Notes: generated by a model from the sequence alone, not told the origin. A stretch of DNA of 54,564 nt from JBCBSS01 sp039819065 (GCA_039819065.1 JBCBSS010000033.1:1-54564), one strand, 5' to 3'. Counted from the first letter of the stretch, positions 25,453 to 35,020 are shown. Program-made: numbers and translations.

Positions 25453-26190
25453 ATGAAAGACTTCAGATTTGTATTAACCGCATTTCTGTGCTGCTTGATA
25501 TTATCCTCACAGGCACAAATACAGAATATTGATCGTGGCGCTACGGACAATAATACAGGCTACAAACTGTACAAAGAAATCAAACCCAAGCTACGAGATC
25601 CCAACACCATCGGGTACTATATAGAACCAGATTGGCTTATTGGCAATGTAATGTTGAACGATGGCAGCGACCTGAGCAACATCCCACTCAAATACGATGC
25701 CGTACGCAATCAGTTGGAAATTAAGGAAGATGATGTAGTAAAGGTTATTGATGGTAGATTTATCTTCAGTTTTGAATGGTTTAAACCGGGCCCCGTGGGC
25801 AAGTCTAAATTTGTCAAAACCAATGTTTATGAAAGCGATGAAAGTATGCCGGAAGGCTTTTTGGAGATATTGGTTGACCGTGATGTCAAGCTTTTACATC
25901 ATAGAACGATGAAACTCTTTCAAGCCAATTCTTCCGTTTCAGCGTCTGGAAGTCATAGATCACATACCGTGGTGAATATTGATAAATACTACCTGCTCAA
26001 GGATAGTAGCCTTCAAAAGCTGGAAAAGAGCAAGAAAAGAAACCTCAAATACTTTCCGGAATTTAAAGACGAAATATCCTCTTATGCCTGGAAGAAAGGT
26101 TTGTTGTTTAGAAGGCAAGATGACCTGGTACTGATCGTCAATTACTACAACGACTTAATGTCACGCAGCTCAGGCACCATCAATAACTAA
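25453..26190 (+). CDS. Secreted protein of unknown function
   Basis: A 245-residue protein with a signal peptide (residues 1-21, ending SSQAQ). It looks like the Bacteroidota-type exported proteins with a GDSDLSN/LKYDAVRNQLEIKEDD pattern, short beta-strands that list a target value and then a key, but I cannot name a family. The C-terminal third is Lys- and Arg-rich (LEKSKKRNLKYFPEF). It stands alone, 175 bases after the cobalamin operon and in front of a palindrome-rich gap. Confidence 0.8.
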   Translation: MKDFRFVLTAFLCCLILSSQAQIQNIDRGATDNNTGYKLYKEIKPKLRDPNTIGYYIEPDWLIGNVMLNDGSDLSNIPLKYDAVRNQLEIKEDDVVKVIDGRFIFSFEWFKPGPVGKSKFVKTNVYESDESMPEGFLEILVDRDVKLLHHRTMKLFQANSSVSASGSHRSHTVVNIDKYYLLKDSSLQKLEKSKKRNLKYFPEFKDEISSYAWKKGLLFRRQDDLVLIVNYYNDLMSRSSGTINN

Positions 26191-26257
26191 ATAATCTATC
26201 GGCTAAAGGCCGCTATATTTCGCTGCGTTTATCGATGACTTAAGCTATGCGCAATAA

Positions 26258-26315
26258 CGAAAATTTTGCTGTTTGAGTCCCGACCCAAGTCGGGATGAGT
26301 TTCAAAATTTTCTAG
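26258..26315. repeat. Imperfect palindrome of about 58 bases
   Basis: The inner stem TCCCGAC (26278-26284) and GTCGGGA (26289-26295) has a CCAA loop. The outer arms GAAAATTTTG and CAAAATTTTC are reverse complements, with looser pairing (TTTGAG / AGTTTC) between. It resembles interspersed palindromes seen between genes in Cytophagales. Confidence 0.6.
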
Positions 26316-26323
26316 ATTTTTTG

Positions 26324-26352
26324 TCTCCTTTTTCATCAATGGAAAAAGGAGA
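26324..26352. repeat. 11-base perfect inverted repeat
   Basis: TCTCCTTTTTC and GAAAAAGGAGA with a 7-base loop. On the - strand the stem ends in a pyrimidine-rich tract; on the + strand it is followed by AGCCC, so it is not an obvious terminator. Confidence 0.65.
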
Positions 26353-26459
26353 AGCCCGCCCGGCTTAAGGGCGAAAACACATTAAAATCTTCACCAAAAA
26401 CATGTGGGGAATCCCTACGCTCAGGTGGAGACTCAAAAAGAAATAATAATTAAGAAACT

Positions 26460-26699
26460 GTGCCTCAATTCCATATCCCCCTCAATACTGAAATCATACC
26501 CTACTCAACCAAAACTGGTCAATCAGGAGTGGCCAGATTGACTACGGTCGAAGTAGACTTCAATGAAGAAGAGATACTTGAGAAAGTTTCGCTAAAGGTT
26601 ACCCAGAACGAGATCAAAGAGGAATTATACTGTCTTTCCCTGGGAGAAAACCCCACCAAGTACGATAGCTATCTTGTGCGCGTTAAAGATTTAGTTTAA
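26460..26699 (+). CDS. Small protein of unknown function
   Basis: A 79-residue protein beginning at GTG (MPQFHIPLNTEIIPYSTKTG). It has no signal peptide or membrane helix, and is balanced in charge with beta and helical stretches. I do not recognise it. It ends 66 bases before the PBP1A gene in the same direction, and a candidate promoter of the latter lies right after its stop, so the two need not be linked. A chance frame cannot be excluded. Confidence 0.5.
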   Translation: MPQFHIPLNTEIIPYSTKTGQSGVARLTTVEVDFNEEEILEKVSLKVTQNEIKEELYCLSLGENPTKYDSYLVRVKDLV

Positions 26700-26707
26700 T
26701 ACTTTTG
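26700..26707 (+). promoter_or_regulatory. Candidate -7 promoter element of the PBP1A gene
   Basis: TACTTTTG fits the Bacteroidota -7 consensus TAnnTTTG and lies 59 bases before the ATG at 26766. A clear TTTG at -33 is not seen, so confidence is low. Confidence 0.35.
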
Positions 26708-26765
26708 TAGATTGTTTGTGAAAAACGTATTGTTGTTTATCGACATAGCTATTCGATAACTTGTT

Positions 26766-29054
26766 ATGGCCAAAAAGAAGAAAAAAGTAGCTAAACCAGG
26801 CTTTTTAAAGAAGGTGATCAAAACGCTATGGATATCCTTTATCTCGTTTCTACTGATCTTCTTCATTTACTTCTATGCCGTAAGCATCGATCTTTTCGGA
26901 CTCTTCGGAGGAATGCCCGGCTTCAGAAATTTGGAAAGCCCGGAGAATGATTATTCTTCCGAGCTGATATCGGCCGATGGAGAATCTCTAGGTCGATATT
27001 ATCTGTTCAATCGTACCCGAGCCACTTATGATGAATTATCAGAAGATCTGGTCACCACATTAGTTTCTTCCGAAGACAGGAGATTCTACGACCATCCGGG
27101 TATTGATTTGATAAGCTTGCTGAGAGCCAGTTCAGGTTGGGCTACCGGTAGGAGGCTGGGCGGTGGAAGTACCTTGACCATGCAATTGGCAGAAAACCTG
27201 TTCAAGACCAATACCGAAAATGAAGGGTGGTTCTACCGCTTCGGCAAGGTCAAACCACTCATTATCAAGTCAAAGGAATGGCTTATCGCCCTTCAGCTTG
27301 AACGCAACTTTACCAAAAAAGAGATATTGGCTATGTACCTGAATACGGTACCATTTGGCAGTGGTACTTTCGGTATTAAGGCCGCGGCTGAAAAGTATTT
27401 CGGTAAAACCCCGGCCGAACTGAACTTGCAGGAATCCGCTGTACTGATAGGTATTCTACAAGGTTCTACGGCCTTCAACCCTAGAATAAACCCTGACCGC
27501 TCTTTCAATAAGCGAAATGAAGTGCTTTATAAAGTACTGAAATTCAGTGATCTAATCGCTACCGAAGAGCAGTATGATTCTATCACCAAACTGCCTTTGG
27601 AGTTAAGTAATCGCCGCAATAAATCGCAGCAACAAGACCTGACCTCCTATTTTCAAGCAGAGATCAGAAAAGACCTGGAAGTTTGGGCTAGGGAAAAAGG
27701 GTATGACCTTTACAATGATGGCTTGAAAATCTATACCACGATAGATAGTAGAATGCAGCAATACGCTGAACTGGCGGTACAAGGTCAGATGCAAACGCTA
27801 CAAAAACGATTTAAGAAACTTTGGAAGGGGCAAAACCCCTGGAGGGACAGTAGAAACCGGGAATTGGAGGGCTTCTTGGATAGAAAAATCAAGAACACAG
27901 ACCTTTATAGAAGCTTAAGGAAAACCTACGCATCCAAGCCGGATTCTATCGATATCGTTCTTAATACACCACGTAGAATGACCATATTCACTTATGCTGG
28001 AGAGGTCGATACTTTGATGAGTCCGATGGACTCTTTGAGTCATTACAGCAAGTTTTTGCACTCAGGATTTATGGCCATGAATGCCAAGACTGGAGAGATC
28101 AAAGCCTGGATTGGAGGCATCGACCACAACTACTTCAAGTTTGATCATGTGAGGCAAAGTAAGCGTCAGCCCGGTTCTACCTTTAAGCCTTTTGTGTATG
28201 CCTTGGCATTGGATAATGGCTATTCACCATGTTACGAACTGGAAGATATTGCACCGGTCTTCAAGCTGCCAAATGGTGATACCTGGTCACCTGAAAATGC
28301 CGAAGGAGGTCACGGCACGGGAGAGAAAATGACCACAAGGCAGGCTATGGCCCAATCCATCAATTCTATCACTGCCCAATTGATGCAAAAAGTGGGCATG
28401 CAGAATGTAGTAAACTTCGCTCACCAAATTGGTATTGAAAGCGAGCTTGATGCTGTGCCATCGCTTTGCCTTGGTACCAGTGAAGTATCACTTTATGAGC
28501 TTATCGGCGCTTATGGTACTTTTGTGAATCAGGGAGTACACACCAAGCCTTATTATATATCCAGAATAGAAGATAAGTACGGCAACATCATCGAGAGTTT
28601 TGTACCTAAGGCGCGCGAAGCCATGAATGAAGAACTGGCCTACATGATGATACACATGCTTAAAGGCGGAGTGGAAGAGGAGGGAGGCACCTCAAGAGCA
28701 CTAAACAAGGCTATTTTGGTCGATAACGAAGTAGGAGGCAAAACCGGAACCACCAACTCGGCTTCAGATGGCTGGTATATGGGCGTGACTAAGGATTTGG
28801 TTGCTGGTGCCTGGGTAGGAGGAGACGAGCCCAGTATCCGTTTCCCCAGGTGGTATCAAGGGCAGGGAGGGGTTACCGCCAGACCCATATGGGAAAGCTT
28901 TATGCTCAAAGTGTACGCAGACAAGGACTTGGACTATGAAAAAGGAGCCTTCAAAAAACCAATGACCGACCTACCTTACAGCCTCGATTGCGGCGCCTAC
29001 CAAACCGACGATGAACCCAAGCCTGAAAAATGGCAAGAAGAAGATGCTGAATAG
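26766..29054 (+). CDS. Bifunctional penicillin-binding protein 1A (glycosyltransferase/transpeptidase)
   Basis: Class A penicillin-binding protein that polymerises and crosslinks peptidoglycan on the periplasmic side. A lysine-rich tail (MAKKKKKVAK) precedes a membrane helix (about 20-42). The GT51 domain carries SSEDRRFYDHPGID with catalytic Glu103, and GGGSTLTMQLAENLF. The transpeptidase has RQPGSTFKPF with active Ser471, SIN (QSINSI), and GGKTGTTN. The 762-residue length is standard. It is not in the dcw cluster but lies 4 kb beyond it. A bidirectional terminator follows at 29268. Confidence 0.96.
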   Translation: MAKKKKKVAKPGFLKKVIKTLWISFISFLLIFFIYFYAVSIDLFGLFGGMPGFRNLESPENDYSSELISADGESLGRYYLFNRTRATYDELSEDLVTTLVSSEDRRFYDHPGIDLISLLRASSGWATGRRLGGGSTLTMQLAENLFKTNTENEGWFYRFGKVKPLIIKSKEWLIALQLERNFTKKEILAMYLNTVPFGSGTFGIKAAAEKYFGKTPAELNLQESAVLIGILQGSTAFNPRINPDRSFNKRNEVLYKVLKFSDLIATEEQYDSITKLPLELSNRRNKSQQQDLTSYFQAEIRKDLEVWAREKGYDLYNDGLKIYTTIDSRMQQYAELAVQGQMQTLQKRFKKLWKGQNPWRDSRNRELEGFLDRKIKNTDLYRSLRKTYASKPDSIDIVLNTPRRMTIFTYAGEVDTLMSPMDSLSHYSKFLHSGFMAMNAKTGEIKAWIGGIDHNYFKFDHVRQSKRQPGSTFKPFVYALALDNGYSPCYELEDIAPVFKLPNGDTWSPENAEGGHGTGEKMTTRQAMAQSINSITAQLMQKVGMQNVVNFAHQIGIESELDAVPSLCLGTSEVSLYELIGAYGTFVNQGVHTKPYYISRIEDKYGNIIESFVPKAREAMNEELAYMMIHMLKGGVEEEGGTSRALNKAILVDNEVGGKTGTTNSASDGWYMGVTKDLVAGAWVGGDEPSIRFPRWYQGQGGVTARPIWESFMLKVYADKDLDYEKGAFKKPMTDLPYSLDCGAYQTDDEPKPEKWQEEDAE

Positions 29055-29133
29055 TACAGCGTATTGAAAATATCTCAATATAGGTTAGAAGCACTCCGAA
29101 AAAAAACGTGATGTTTAGAAGGCCGTCCCGAAT

Positions 29134-29220
29134 GGTCTTTTCGAGTGCAACGAGAAATCTATCTTTCTACAAAAAGTGCATTAAGATGAGATGGATTTCT
29201 CCTAACGTCGAAAATGACAT
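29134..29220. repeat. Paired REP-like palindrome (GAGAAATCTATCT / AGATGGATTTCTC type)
   Basis: The left arm contains TTTTCGAGTGCAACGAGAAATCTA and the right arm its near reverse complement, TGGATTTCTCC-TAACGTCGAAAATGACA. The unit is the GTCATTTCGA...GAGAAATCT kind of interspersed repeat, arranged head to head as in a bipartite REP pair. Confidence 0.65.
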
Positions 29221-29267
29221 TTATATTCGAGTTATTTATATCATAATTATCTGGACACAGACCAAAT

Positions 29268-29294
29268 AAAAAAGGGGCCAAAAGCCCCTTTTTT
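29268..29294. terminator. Bidirectional terminator between PBP1A and susD
   Basis: AAAAAAGGGGC and GCCCCTTTTTT are perfect 11-base arms around CAAAA. T runs on both strands suit termination of the + strand PBP1A gene and the - strand susC/susD transcript, which converge here. Confidence 0.9.
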
Positions 29295-29316
29295 AGCTAA
29301 TTAAAAAGACTCAATT

Positions 29317-30720
29317 TTAACCTCCTGCACCTATAAAGTCATCCCACGCTTGCTCCTCTGTTGGCCTGGCCAATCGCGTAAATACTTCTTCGTCAGTAGC
29401 AATAAAATCGGCTTCCAACTCAGAAAGTCGGTCATACCTTCTTAAGTCGACCCATCTATGCGGAAGGGGCTCAAACCATAGAGAATATCTTCTTTCAAAA
29501 AGTAATTGATCAATAACGCCGTCCAGGTTACCCGGGTTGGTGAAGTCACCCAATCCAGCTGCACTTCTGATGGTGTTAATAGCACTTACAGCTTCGGCAA
29601 GGTTGCCTGTTTGAGCCTGAGCCTCAGCATATATAAGCACTAGCTCCTCGTTACGGATGAAAGGAACATTATCGTTGTTTGTACTCCATCTTCCATCCTG
29701 ATGTGTGGCCACGTACTGCGGTAATGCTTGGTTGTTAACGAAATTGGTTGGTGACCTCGGGAAAAACTTGTTGGCCGCCCTCAAATCACCTTCCTCTATA
29801 TCCGCCAGGACGCCGGGGTGTACCACTTCAATCTGGGTAGAAAAGGCATCCAATGGGAAGAAGAATGGATTGAATGGATTACCAACCGCTTCATTCTGAA
29901 TGGTAGTTCCATCACCACCCTGATAGGTTAGTGCAGGGCCGTCATTCAGGTTGCCGCTCATGTTCATGAAGGAAGCGTTAAGCGCGGTTAATGCACCTTG
30001 CCAGTCCTCTGCATAAATCGATGCTCTTGCTTTGATGGCCCTGTTCACTTCAATCATTCTAGCAGGCGTATTGAAACTACCCCAGCCAGAAGGAAGCGAG
30101 AAGAAAAAGCTATCTCCGGCGGCATTTAAGTCAGTAACTCCTTCATCCAACAGACCCAATACGAAAGTTAGTCCTTCATCAAATGAAACGAAGGGACCAG
30201 GGTTTTGAGGGTCAGTGATATCGATCCTTATCCCACCTTCTGATTGAGCGAGTAGAGGTACAAGGAACTGGAAGCCCTGAACCGTTTTAACATAACCTTG
30301 AAGACCTCTGAGTTGTTGCTCGCTGATCGCGTCTGTATTGGCACCGGCATCCATGAGGAAATTACCCTGGGCAATCGTTTGGAAAGGCGCATCATAGGTG
30401 TTTACTACAGCAAAGAAACCTGCATCAGGTTGACCTGCTCTGCCTAGCCAGTCAGTAGTGAAACGAGGATCAGAATCTCTAAAGGATAGTGTTTCTCTAC
30501 CAAAGGTGCCAAAAGACCTGGACGTAGTCGCTACAAAACCGCGTGATCTGGATTCCAAACCGTTGATCAGTGACTGAAGCTGTGCTTGAGAAGCATTGCT
30601 ACCCACAATGGCAGCATCGGCAGCGTTGGGGTTCGTGACCGGATCAATCTCAAAGATGGCGCACGCCGAAAGTCCGGCTATGAGCATCAATGACCATAAG
30701 AATTTATATATAGTTTTCAT
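29317..30720 (-). CDS. SusD/RagB family surface lipoprotein
   Basis: A 467-residue outer-membrane lipoprotein, the substrate-capturing lid of a SusC/SusD importer. The signal peptide ends in lipobox LSAC (Cys20). The TPR-like helical body and the typical C-terminal segment with NEELVLIYAEAQAQTGNLAEA, LLFERRYSLWFEPLPHRWVDLRRY (split motif: FERRYSLWFE, HRWVDLRR) are clear. Its start lies 18 bases after the susC stop, so both are cotranscribed. The ligand is unknown. Confidence 0.95.
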   Translation of the reverse strand: MKTIYKFLWSLMLIAGLSACAIFEIDPVTNPNAADAAIVGSNASQAQLQSLINGLESRSRGFVATTSRSFGTFGRETLSFRDSDPRFTTDWLGRAGQPDAGFFAVVNTYDAPFQTIAQGNFLMDAGANTDAISEQQLRGLQGYVKTVQGFQFLVPLLAQSEGGIRIDITDPQNPGPFVSFDEGLTFVLGLLDEGVTDLNAAGDSFFFSLPSGWGSFNTPARMIEVNRAIKARASIYAEDWQGALTALNASFMNMSGNLNDGPALTYQGGDGTTIQNEAVGNPFNPFFFPLDAFSTQIEVVHPGVLADIEEGDLRAANKFFPRSPTNFVNNQALPQYVATHQDGRWSTNNDNVPFIRNEELVLIYAEAQAQTGNLAEAVSAINTIRSAAGLGDFTNPGNLDGVIDQLLFERRYSLWFEPLPHRWVDLRRYDRLSELEADFIATDEEVFTRLARPTEEQAWDDFIGAGG

Positions 30721-30738
30721 AATGATCTATTTCTGTTA

Positions 30739-33700
30739 TTAGAAGTCGATGTTAAGGTGGAACATTACTCTTCTTGAGCTTGGGAACGGAGTTACTTCAA
30801 CAGAACTCGCTACTGGATTGGCTCCAAACTGTGACACCTCAGGGTCATAGCTCACATAATCACTGAATATGAACAAGTGATTTCCGGAAACACCCAACTT
30901 GACCTTTTCTACAAAGCCTTTGAATACACTATTGGTAACCGAGGAAGGCAGCGTATAATACAATCCGGCTTCTCTGATTTTCCAGAATGATGCATCTTGA
31001 ATATAAACTTCAGGGCTACTACCTTCAGTAGATCTTTGCAGTGGTCTTCCCTGACCATTGGTAAGGTCATTCACACCGTCACCATTGTCATCTCTGAATA
31101 ATGGATTATCCTCACCATCTACCATGGCAGGTTGGTTAGCATACTGATCTGTGTCATCCCAGTCAGGAGAAGTTCCTCCCAAATCCCATAGGAATTGAGA
31201 AAGGTTGATGACGTCGGCACCAGAACTATGATGTAGTACGAAGCTAAAAGTGAAGTTTTTAAGGAAATTTACCTGGTTGTAGAATGAAAGCTGCCAATCA
31301 GGCTGAGCATCCCCGTAGCGAGTGAACTGACCGATACCATTACCGTTAGCATCTTGTAATTCAGGGTTACCGACGATGGTGGTAGGAGAAATACCTTCAG
31401 CAAGCTGATACGTACCTAATGATGCACCGAATCCACCAGTTGTTTTTGCAGGTACATCCCATCTGGTGATTTCAGACTCATTCGTCCACCAGTTCACACG
31501 GCTAAACCATTCTACGGAAGGGGTTCTTATGGGAGAACCGCTCAACGCAAGCTCCCAACCAGTGTTCTTAAGATCACCTGCATTAGTAGTGATTTGAATA
31601 ATACCGGTAGAATTTGCTGGCTCCAGGAATTCGATCAGATCATTGATTTGCTTGTCGTAATAAGTAACTTCTAATAAGGCTCTGCCATCAAAAAGTCCGA
31701 CATCAAGACCAAGTTCTATTTCCCTGGCCGTTTCTGGTTCCAGATTAGGATCCACTGAAACAGTAGAAAGTACCGTACCAGCACCACCATCAATAAATTG
31801 ATTATTCAACTGAATAAACGTGGTTCCAAAGTTTGGAAGTCCTCCAGTTTCTCCATAAGCTGCTCTTACTTTTAACTGGCTGATCTGATCTACATTAAGG
31901 AAGCCGAAGTTGTTTAAGTTAACTGCAACGGAGGCCTTAGGAAAAGCATAGAACTCATCCTGATCAAGGTTCAAAGAAGATTTGTCAAGCCTGACACCCA
32001 AGGTACCGATGATCTTATCTTCCCAGTTGATCTCCTCTTGTGCTACGATACCAACGTCCGTTACTTCTTGTCTCTGCTGTCTGAAAACAGACTGTAAAGC
32101 CGCTGTATTGGCATTTTGGTTGCCATTCAATAACCCTTGACCTCTTACTACCACTGATTCAGAATCCTGGTTAAGCTTCACCGCACCAACTTGTGTGTTG
32201 AAGTTCACAGAACCGACCTGCGTATTGTAGATCAAGAAAGCCTGCATGTTAATGTTCAACTGCTCAGCCCGGCCCTGGAAAACATCACCTGGGTTGGCCT
32301 GAGACTGCTGGAACTGAAGCACTTCCGGTAGATAGACAAGCGAATTACTATTCAGGTAGTCAATACCTCCCTGGAAAGTCAGTTTCAGTAAAGAGTTAGG
32401 CGTTTGGATAAGCCCGATGTCAGCGTTAAAGGATTGGATGAATCTGTTTACAGTAGAATTATTGATACCTAAATCCCTCAGTGCGAGAGGATTCTCTGCG
32501 AAGTAAGGGTTGTTGGGGTAAATACCATTCTCGTCCGGGAACAAATCCGCCATCGGTGGCGTGAAGGATATATTGTAACCAAAGCTGGCTCCCGTACTGT
32601 TTTGGTTTCCGTTAAAACTACGGTCGTTTGAACTCCAGATATAATTCGATCCAGTGGATATCTTAATCTTGTCAGTTAATTGATGGTCGATATTCGCCCT
32701 TATTGTATTGCGGTCAAAACCAGAATTCTGGATGATACCATTCTCAGCCCTAACGTTACCATTGATGAAGAACTGTGTTTTATCATTTCCACCTGATACG
32801 GTCAGTGTTGTACTGGTAATCAAACCTTCTTCACCGAAAATTTCTCTTTCCCAATCTGTGCTTCTTCCCGAGTTGATGTCGTTGATACGCTGTGAGGAAC
32901 CACCGAAGAACCTCACCACTTTGTCCAGATTCCAATCAGCATAACCTAACAAATTAACCGCTTGGTTGAAACCTATTTCCTGGCCTAAGCTTACTTTGGT
33001 TTTACCTGATCGCCCTTTCTTGGTGGTGATGATAATTACACCGGCATTGGCACGTGTTCCATAAATGGCCGCTGCTGATGAACCTTTAAGGATTTCAATA
33101 GACTCAATGTCATCAGGGTTGATATCCGATATTCTAGAACTAAGGTCATCCTGCAAAGCGGCGCTTTGACCCGCACCTGCACCATTGGCAACCGATATAC
33201 CAGTGGAAATAGATGAATTGTTTACATATACACCATCAATGATGTAAAGCGGCTCAGAACTACCATTACCCAAGGTAGAAATACCTCTCAACTGTACGCT
33301 TGGAGATGTGCCCGGCGCACCACCGTTTACATTGATATTCACACCAGCAAGCTTTCCATAAAGACCGCCACCCAATGTTTGAGGTGTTGTGGTGCCTAAA
33401 AGCTCTTCCGCTGATATGGTTTCAACGGCGTTGGCAAGGTTTGACCTTTTGATAGAAGAGGCCAGACCGGTTACCACTACCTCTTCCAGGTTGGTAATAT
33501 CCTCGCTCATGGTTACTTCTATATTGGTAGATGAGGAAGTGATATCTACTTCTTTCCCTTTGTATCCAATGAAGGAAAATGTAAGCGTGGCTGGCGAAGA
33601 AGACACAGTCAGCTTAAAGTTTCCATCGGCATCTGAAATAGTACCGTTAGTAGTGCCTTTGATGACCACATTTACCCCAGGAAGGGGGTCGCCGGAGACT

Positions 33701-33813
33701 TCGTCAGTAATTCTACCGGAAACGGTAAATTCCTGAGCAAGTACTTGAAAGCTGAGCGTTAATAGCATCAATACCGTCAAGCACATGAACTTATAATATC
33801 TCTTTAATTTCAT
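30739..33813 (-). CDS. SusC/RagA family TonB-linked outer-membrane transporter
   Basis: A 1024-residue TonB-dependent beta-barrel. After a signal peptide (ending VLAQ) comes a CarboxypepD_reg-like domain (about 28-115, GRITDEVSGDPLPGVNVVIKG), a plug (about 120-250, LGGGLYGKLAGVNI, LYIIDGVYVNN, IEILKGSSAAAIYG), and the barrel. It exports nothing itself but imports large substrates such as oligosaccharides or oligopeptides with its SusD partner, using TonB. The signature TTKKGRSGKTKV is present. It follows the Calx-beta lipoprotein with a 55-base gap. Confidence 0.96.
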   Translation of the reverse strand: MKLKRYYKFMCLTVLMLLTLSFQVLAQEFTVSGRITDEVSGDPLPGVNVVIKGTTNGTISDADGNFKLTVSSSPATLTFSFIGYKGKEVDITSSSTNIEVTMSEDITNLEEVVVTGLASSIKRSNLANAVETISAEELLGTTTPQTLGGGLYGKLAGVNINVNGGAPGTSPSVQLRGISTLGNGSSEPLYIIDGVYVNNSSISTGISVANGAGAGQSAALQDDLSSRISDINPDDIESIEILKGSSAAAIYGTRANAGVIIITTKKGRSGKTKVSLGQEIGFNQAVNLLGYADWNLDKVVRFFGGSSQRINDINSGRSTDWEREIFGEEGLITSTTLTVSGGNDKTQFFINGNVRAENGIIQNSGFDRNTIRANIDHQLTDKIKISTGSNYIWSSNDRSFNGNQNSTGASFGYNISFTPPMADLFPDENGIYPNNPYFAENPLALRDLGINNSTVNRFIQSFNADIGLIQTPNSLLKLTFQGGIDYLNSNSLVYLPEVLQFQQSQANPGDVFQGRAEQLNINMQAFLIYNTQVGSVNFNTQVGAVKLNQDSESVVVRGQGLLNGNQNANTAALQSVFRQQRQEVTDVGIVAQEEINWEDKIIGTLGVRLDKSSLNLDQDEFYAFPKASVAVNLNNFGFLNVDQISQLKVRAAYGETGGLPNFGTTFIQLNNQFIDGGAGTVLSTVSVDPNLEPETAREIELGLDVGLFDGRALLEVTYYDKQINDLIEFLEPANSTGIIQITTNAGDLKNTGWELALSGSPIRTPSVEWFSRVNWWTNESEITRWDVPAKTTGGFGASLGTYQLAEGISPTTIVGNPELQDANGNGIGQFTRYGDAQPDWQLSFYNQVNFLKNFTFSFVLHHSSGADVINLSQFLWDLGGTSPDWDDTDQYANQPAMVDGEDNPLFRDDNGDGVNDLTNGQGRPLQRSTEGSSPEVYIQDASFWKIREAGLYYTLPSSVTNSVFKGFVEKVKLGVSGNHLFIFSDYVSYDPEVSQFGANPVASSVEVTPFPSSRRVMFHLNIDF

Positions 33814-33868
33814 TATTTCATGTATTTAAAATGAATAGCATCTCATTGAATGATTGATTCTTTTATGC

Positions 33869-35020
33869 CTAGTCTTGATTGATGATTTTGATCCGTATCT
33901 CATTGTTGGTCATGGACTCGGAAACCTCGTTGTCACCATTAGCATCCAAACCGTCAAATACATAGGTGGCATTGATATCTCCACTGCCATCAAAAACACC
34001 CTGGTCTACAGTAAATGTGATGGTACGGCTGCTTTCATTGATGGTAAAGCTCAATTCGTCAGAAGTCAGGTCATCATCAACCCCATTTGGTAGGTTATCA
34101 TCCAAAAAGATGGTGGCTCCGGTGAGTAGGTTACCGGTTACGTTTACACTCACGGTAAATGACCCGGCAGATGAAACCATTATTGTATCGGTAGGCAGTC
34201 TGTCAAAACCAATTGTTTTCAGGTCATCTTGAATGTTGTAGGCAATCACGCGGTTAGCGTCGCCTTCGACTAATGTGGTCTCCTCATCAGTGGCATCGGC
34301 ATTAGTGATGTCATCAAGCGTGACAATCAATTGAGGTGCAGTGGCTTCAACATCCATGTCGTCTAGAATTCTTATATAGATACCTGCTGAAGCCGTGCCT
34401 GCATCTAATACTAGTGGATTTGCCGATACCAGCATGTAATCCGTACCTGGCACTGCCGTTCCGCTGATGGTGTAATCGATAGAAATCTCGCTATCAAGTG
34501 CATTACTTAGATTAATCGGTATCATTAAGGTATCCCCGGCATTTCCGAATGTTTCAGAAATACTAATGGTATCGTTGGTCACACTTATGTTTTTTACATC
34601 CTCCATCAATGTAAACTCAGCACTGTTCTGAGGAGTGTTTTCATTGATTTCGATGCCCCCACTGGCACCTGTAAGTGTAAGTGTAAGTGCTATTTCCTCA
34701 TCTTCCAGCGTATTGTCTTCTGGTATCATAAGGTCAAAAGTGCCCTGCTGCTCATTGGCAGGTATGGTAGCAGTACCAGTCAAACTGATTCCTGTACCAG
34801 TAACAGTAAAGTCTACCGTGGTAGCCGAGGTGAGTGGATCACCCAGGTATATCACGGTGAATGATGCCGTTCCTCCCTCCAGAATTGAAGCGGGAGCGCT
34901 CAGCAATGCGATCGTATTCGACGAAGGAATTACTTCACTTTCGTCACTCTCGCAGGAGGCAAAGTACAAAAGAGAAAACACGCTTAACAAAGCGAGTTTC
35001 AGCTTGTAAAAATGTTTCAT
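33869..35020 (-). CDS. Lipoprotein with Calx-beta-like repeats upstream of susC
   Basis: A 383-residue lipoprotein (start at the ATG at 35020; the frame stays open 19 codons upstream but the signal peptide begins here). Signal peptide MKHFYKLKLALLSVFSLLYF ends at lipobox FASC. It is Thr-, Asp- and Ser-rich and shows about three Calx-beta-like beta-sandwich units (about 15-125, 130-245, 265-375), with SASILEGGTASFTV, YTISGTAVPGTDYMLV and FTVDQGVFDGSGDINATYV as landmarks and acidic loops that could bind calcium. It is first in a three-gene operon with susC and susD, the reverse of the order usual for SusE/SusF-like surface proteins, so it may help bind the ligand on the surface. Function is inferred only from position. 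Confidence 0.75.
   Translation of the reverse strand: MKHFYKLKLALLSVFSLLYFASCESDESEVIPSSNTIALLSAPASILEGGTASFTVIYLGDPLTSATTVDFTVTGTGISLTGTATIPANEQQGTFDLMIPEDNTLEDEEIALTLTLTGASGGIEINENTPQNSAEFTLMEDVKNISVTNDTISISETFGNAGDTLMIPINLSNALDSEISIDYTISGTAVPGTDYMLVSANPLVLDAGTASAGIYIRILDDMDVEATAPQLIVTLDDITNADATDEETTLVEGDANRVIAYNIQDDLKTIGFDRLPTDTIMVSSAGSFTVSVNVTGNLLTGATIFLDDNLPNGVDDDLTSDELSFTINESSRTITFTVDQGVFDGSGDINATYVFDGLDANGDNEVSESMTNNEIRIKIINQD

Larger units (their letters stand above)
26191..26459. other. 269-base gap with nested palindromes
   Basis: Two structures dominate: a large imperfect palindrome around a TCCCGAC/GTCGGGA stem (about 26258-26315), and a perfect 11-base stem TCTCCTTTTTC / GAAAAAGGAGA (26324-26334, 26342-26352). 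A GC-rich GCCCGCCCGGCTTAAGGGC word follows. No gene is seen in this gap. Confidence 0.6.
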
